Below are positions 32,921 to 33,952 of a stretch of DNA of 33,952 nt, piece after piece. Positions within the stretch are counted from its first letter, which is position 1. Every line of letters begins with the position of its first letter. Below the pieces are notes generated by a model. The model was not told where the DNA came from, did not search any database, and saw only the letters and a program-made list of their open reading frames with translations. The DNA comes from Pelotomaculum sp. UBA3103 (GTDB lineage Bacteria; Bacillota; Desulfotomaculia; Desulfotomaculales; Pelotomaculaceae), in NCBI GenBank assembly GCA_002365855.1, contig DFAP01000126.1, forward strand, positions 1 to 33,952. Direction: 5' to 3'. The position numbers and the translations under genes are program-made.

Positions 32921-33400
32921 TTGTCTTTAATCAGAACTTCTTCAGCCGAAGAAACAGCCGGTGTGGGGGAGAAACTAGGGGGACTGCTGCAGGTGGGGGA
33001 TGTGGTGTGCCTGAACGGGGAGCTTGGAGCCGGCAAAACCCGATTTGCCCAGGGTGTTGCCCGCGGCCTCGGCATCGATGCTCCTGTAACAAGTCCCACC
33101 TTTACGTTAATTAACGAATATTACGGCAGGCTGCCTTTTTATCATATTGATGTATTTCGCCTGGACGATCCACTGGAAATGAAGGACCTTGGCTGTGATG
33201 AATATTTTTATGGCACTGGTGTTACCCTGGTGGAATGGGCTGAGAGAATGGACGAGATCCTGCCGGAAGAAAGGCTGGACATAGCTATCAATAGAATTGA
33301 TGAGGGTGTGGATAGCCGGGAGATCATCCCCGCGCCGCATGGTGAAAGATACAGGCGGCTGCTTAAGGAGTTGATGGATGTTGTATGTGCTGGGAATTGA
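32921..33400 (+). CDS. tsaE: tRNA t6A biosynthesis ATPase TsaE
   Basis: A 159-residue P-loop protein: Walker A GELGAGKT at 33-40, then SPTFTLINEY and HIDVFRLDD, and VEWAER. TsaE cycles the TsaB-TsaD complex in threonylcarbamoylation of tRNA A37. Start: TTG at 32921, eight bases after GGAG; an in-frame GTG at 32912 overlaps that site. The gene overlaps tsaB by 23 bases. Confidence 0.92.
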   Translation: MSLIRTSSAEETAGVGEKLGGLLQVGDVVCLNGELGAGKTRFAQGVARGLGIDAPVTSPTFTLINEYYGRLPFYHIDVFRLDDPLEMKDLGCDEYFYGTGVTLVEWAERMDEILPEERLDIAINRIDEGVDSREIIPAPHGERYRRLLKELMDVVCAGN

Positions 33401-33952
33401 GTCCGCGACGCCGGTCGCCGCGGTTGCCGTAGCAGGTCCCTCCGGGATCCTGGCTGAGCGGATGGTGTTTAACCAGAGGACACACTCTGTCAATCTTCTG
33501 CCCATGATTAAAGCGGTTCTTGAAGAATCCGGGGTTGGTCGCCAAAATCTCAGCGGGATAGCGGTTTCCGGAGGACCTGGTTCATTTACCGGCCTCAGGA
33601 TTGGGATGAGTACAGCCAAAGCCCTGGCCCAGGTGTGGAAAGTGCCGGTGGTTGGTATTTCTACCCTGGAGACCCTGGCTTTCCCGGTGATCGGCCAGGG
33701 CTGCCTGATTTGCCCGGTTTTAAACGCCCGCAAGAACGAAGTTTACTCTGCGGTATATGAAAATGCAGGACTTGTCATGAACCGGCTTGTTGGGCCAACA
33801 GCCCTGCATCCACAGAAACTGGCGGAGACTCTGCTGGAATATGGCAGGCAGGTAATCTTTTTGGGTGACGGCATACCTGCTTATGGATCAGTATTTAGTG
33901 AAGCGATGGGGGAACTCGCCCGGTTTGCCCCGCTGGCTGCGAACTTTCCAAG
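33378..33952 (+). CDS. tsaB: tRNA t6A biosynthesis protein TsaB, partial (3' end off the window)
   Basis: An open frame from ATG at 33378 to the window edge codes for 191 residues of TsaB, an inactive paralogue of TsaD that scaffolds the t6A complex. It starts MLYVLGIESATPVAAVAV and has SGGPGSFTGLRIGMSTAK and NARKNEVYSAVY, all typical. The ribosome site AAGGAG lies seven bases upstream, inside the end of tsaE. Confidence 0.93.
   Translation, partial: MLYVLGIESATPVAAVAVAGPSGILAERMVFNQRTHSVNLLPMIKAVLEESGVGRQNLSGIAVSGGPGSFTGLRIGMSTAKALAQVWKVPVVGISTLETLAFPVIGQGCLICPVLNARKNEVYSAVYENAGLVMNRLVGPTALHPQKLAETLLEYGRQVIFLGDGIPAYGSVFSEAMGELARFAPLAANFP

Noticed and set aside
33107..33733. Minus-strand frame (208 codons) over tsaE and tsaB
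   Set aside because: Antisense to two clear housekeeping genes; composition fits a shadow frame.

Overview
The window looks like chromosome from an anaerobic, spore-forming Firmicute of the Peptococcaceae / Desulfotomaculum–Pelotomaculum type. The clues are ATP-driven double-cubane reductases, a cytoplasmic molybdopterin oxidoreductase, a selenocysteine tRNA, a Spo0F-like regulator behind a sigma-H-like promoter, an EndoAI/EndoA toxin pair, and nitrogen genes controlled by ANTAR regulators. The assignment is inference from gene content. I see no phage, insertion sequence or CRISPR array.

Left part (1-5056): a decayed MntA/HepT-type toxin-antitoxin pair, then a leftward block with a molybdopterin oxidoreductase, the C-terminal remnant of a DsrE-family gene, tRNA-Sec, and a double-cubane reductase with its ATPase activator. 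Rightward genes at 5319-8192 encode a sugar-type ABC importer (ATPase, permease, lipoprotein binding protein), followed by a QueG-like double [4Fe-4S] protein. A second double-cubane reductase (9122-10408) and a twin-P-loop ATPase (10862-11965, with a potentially structured leader) again read leftward.

Centre (12440-25162): the most interesting part. A three-gene module, ANTAR response regulator + glutamine synthetase + glutamate-synthase-type protein, occurs twice in tandem. In copy 1 the regulator keeps its phosphoacceptor Asp, but the glutamine synthetase has lost three active-site glutamates and the glutamate-synthase-type protein is only an FMN domain with an N-terminal Cys cluster. In copy 2 the synthetase and glutamate synthase (gltB, gltD) look fully active, but the regulator has Glu in place of the phosphoacceptor Asp. 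The leaders and spacers carry hexaloop hairpins (A at loop position 1, G at position 4) whose 3' halves overlap intrinsic terminators, which is the ANTAR antitermination design. I find four two-hairpin elements and two weaker single-hairpin ones. Together this suggests a self-controlled ammonium-assimilation regulon in which the degenerate copy may act as a sensor or regulator.

Right part (25321-33952): housekeeping genes. An ilvN without its large-subunit partner, the EndoAI/EndoA pair, a glycogen debranching enzyme, a class I amidotransferase-type hydrolase, an amidohydrolase, a Spo0F-like regulator, thiD2 and thiL for thiamine, then tsaE and the start of tsaB for tRNA t6A. tsaB runs off the window edge.
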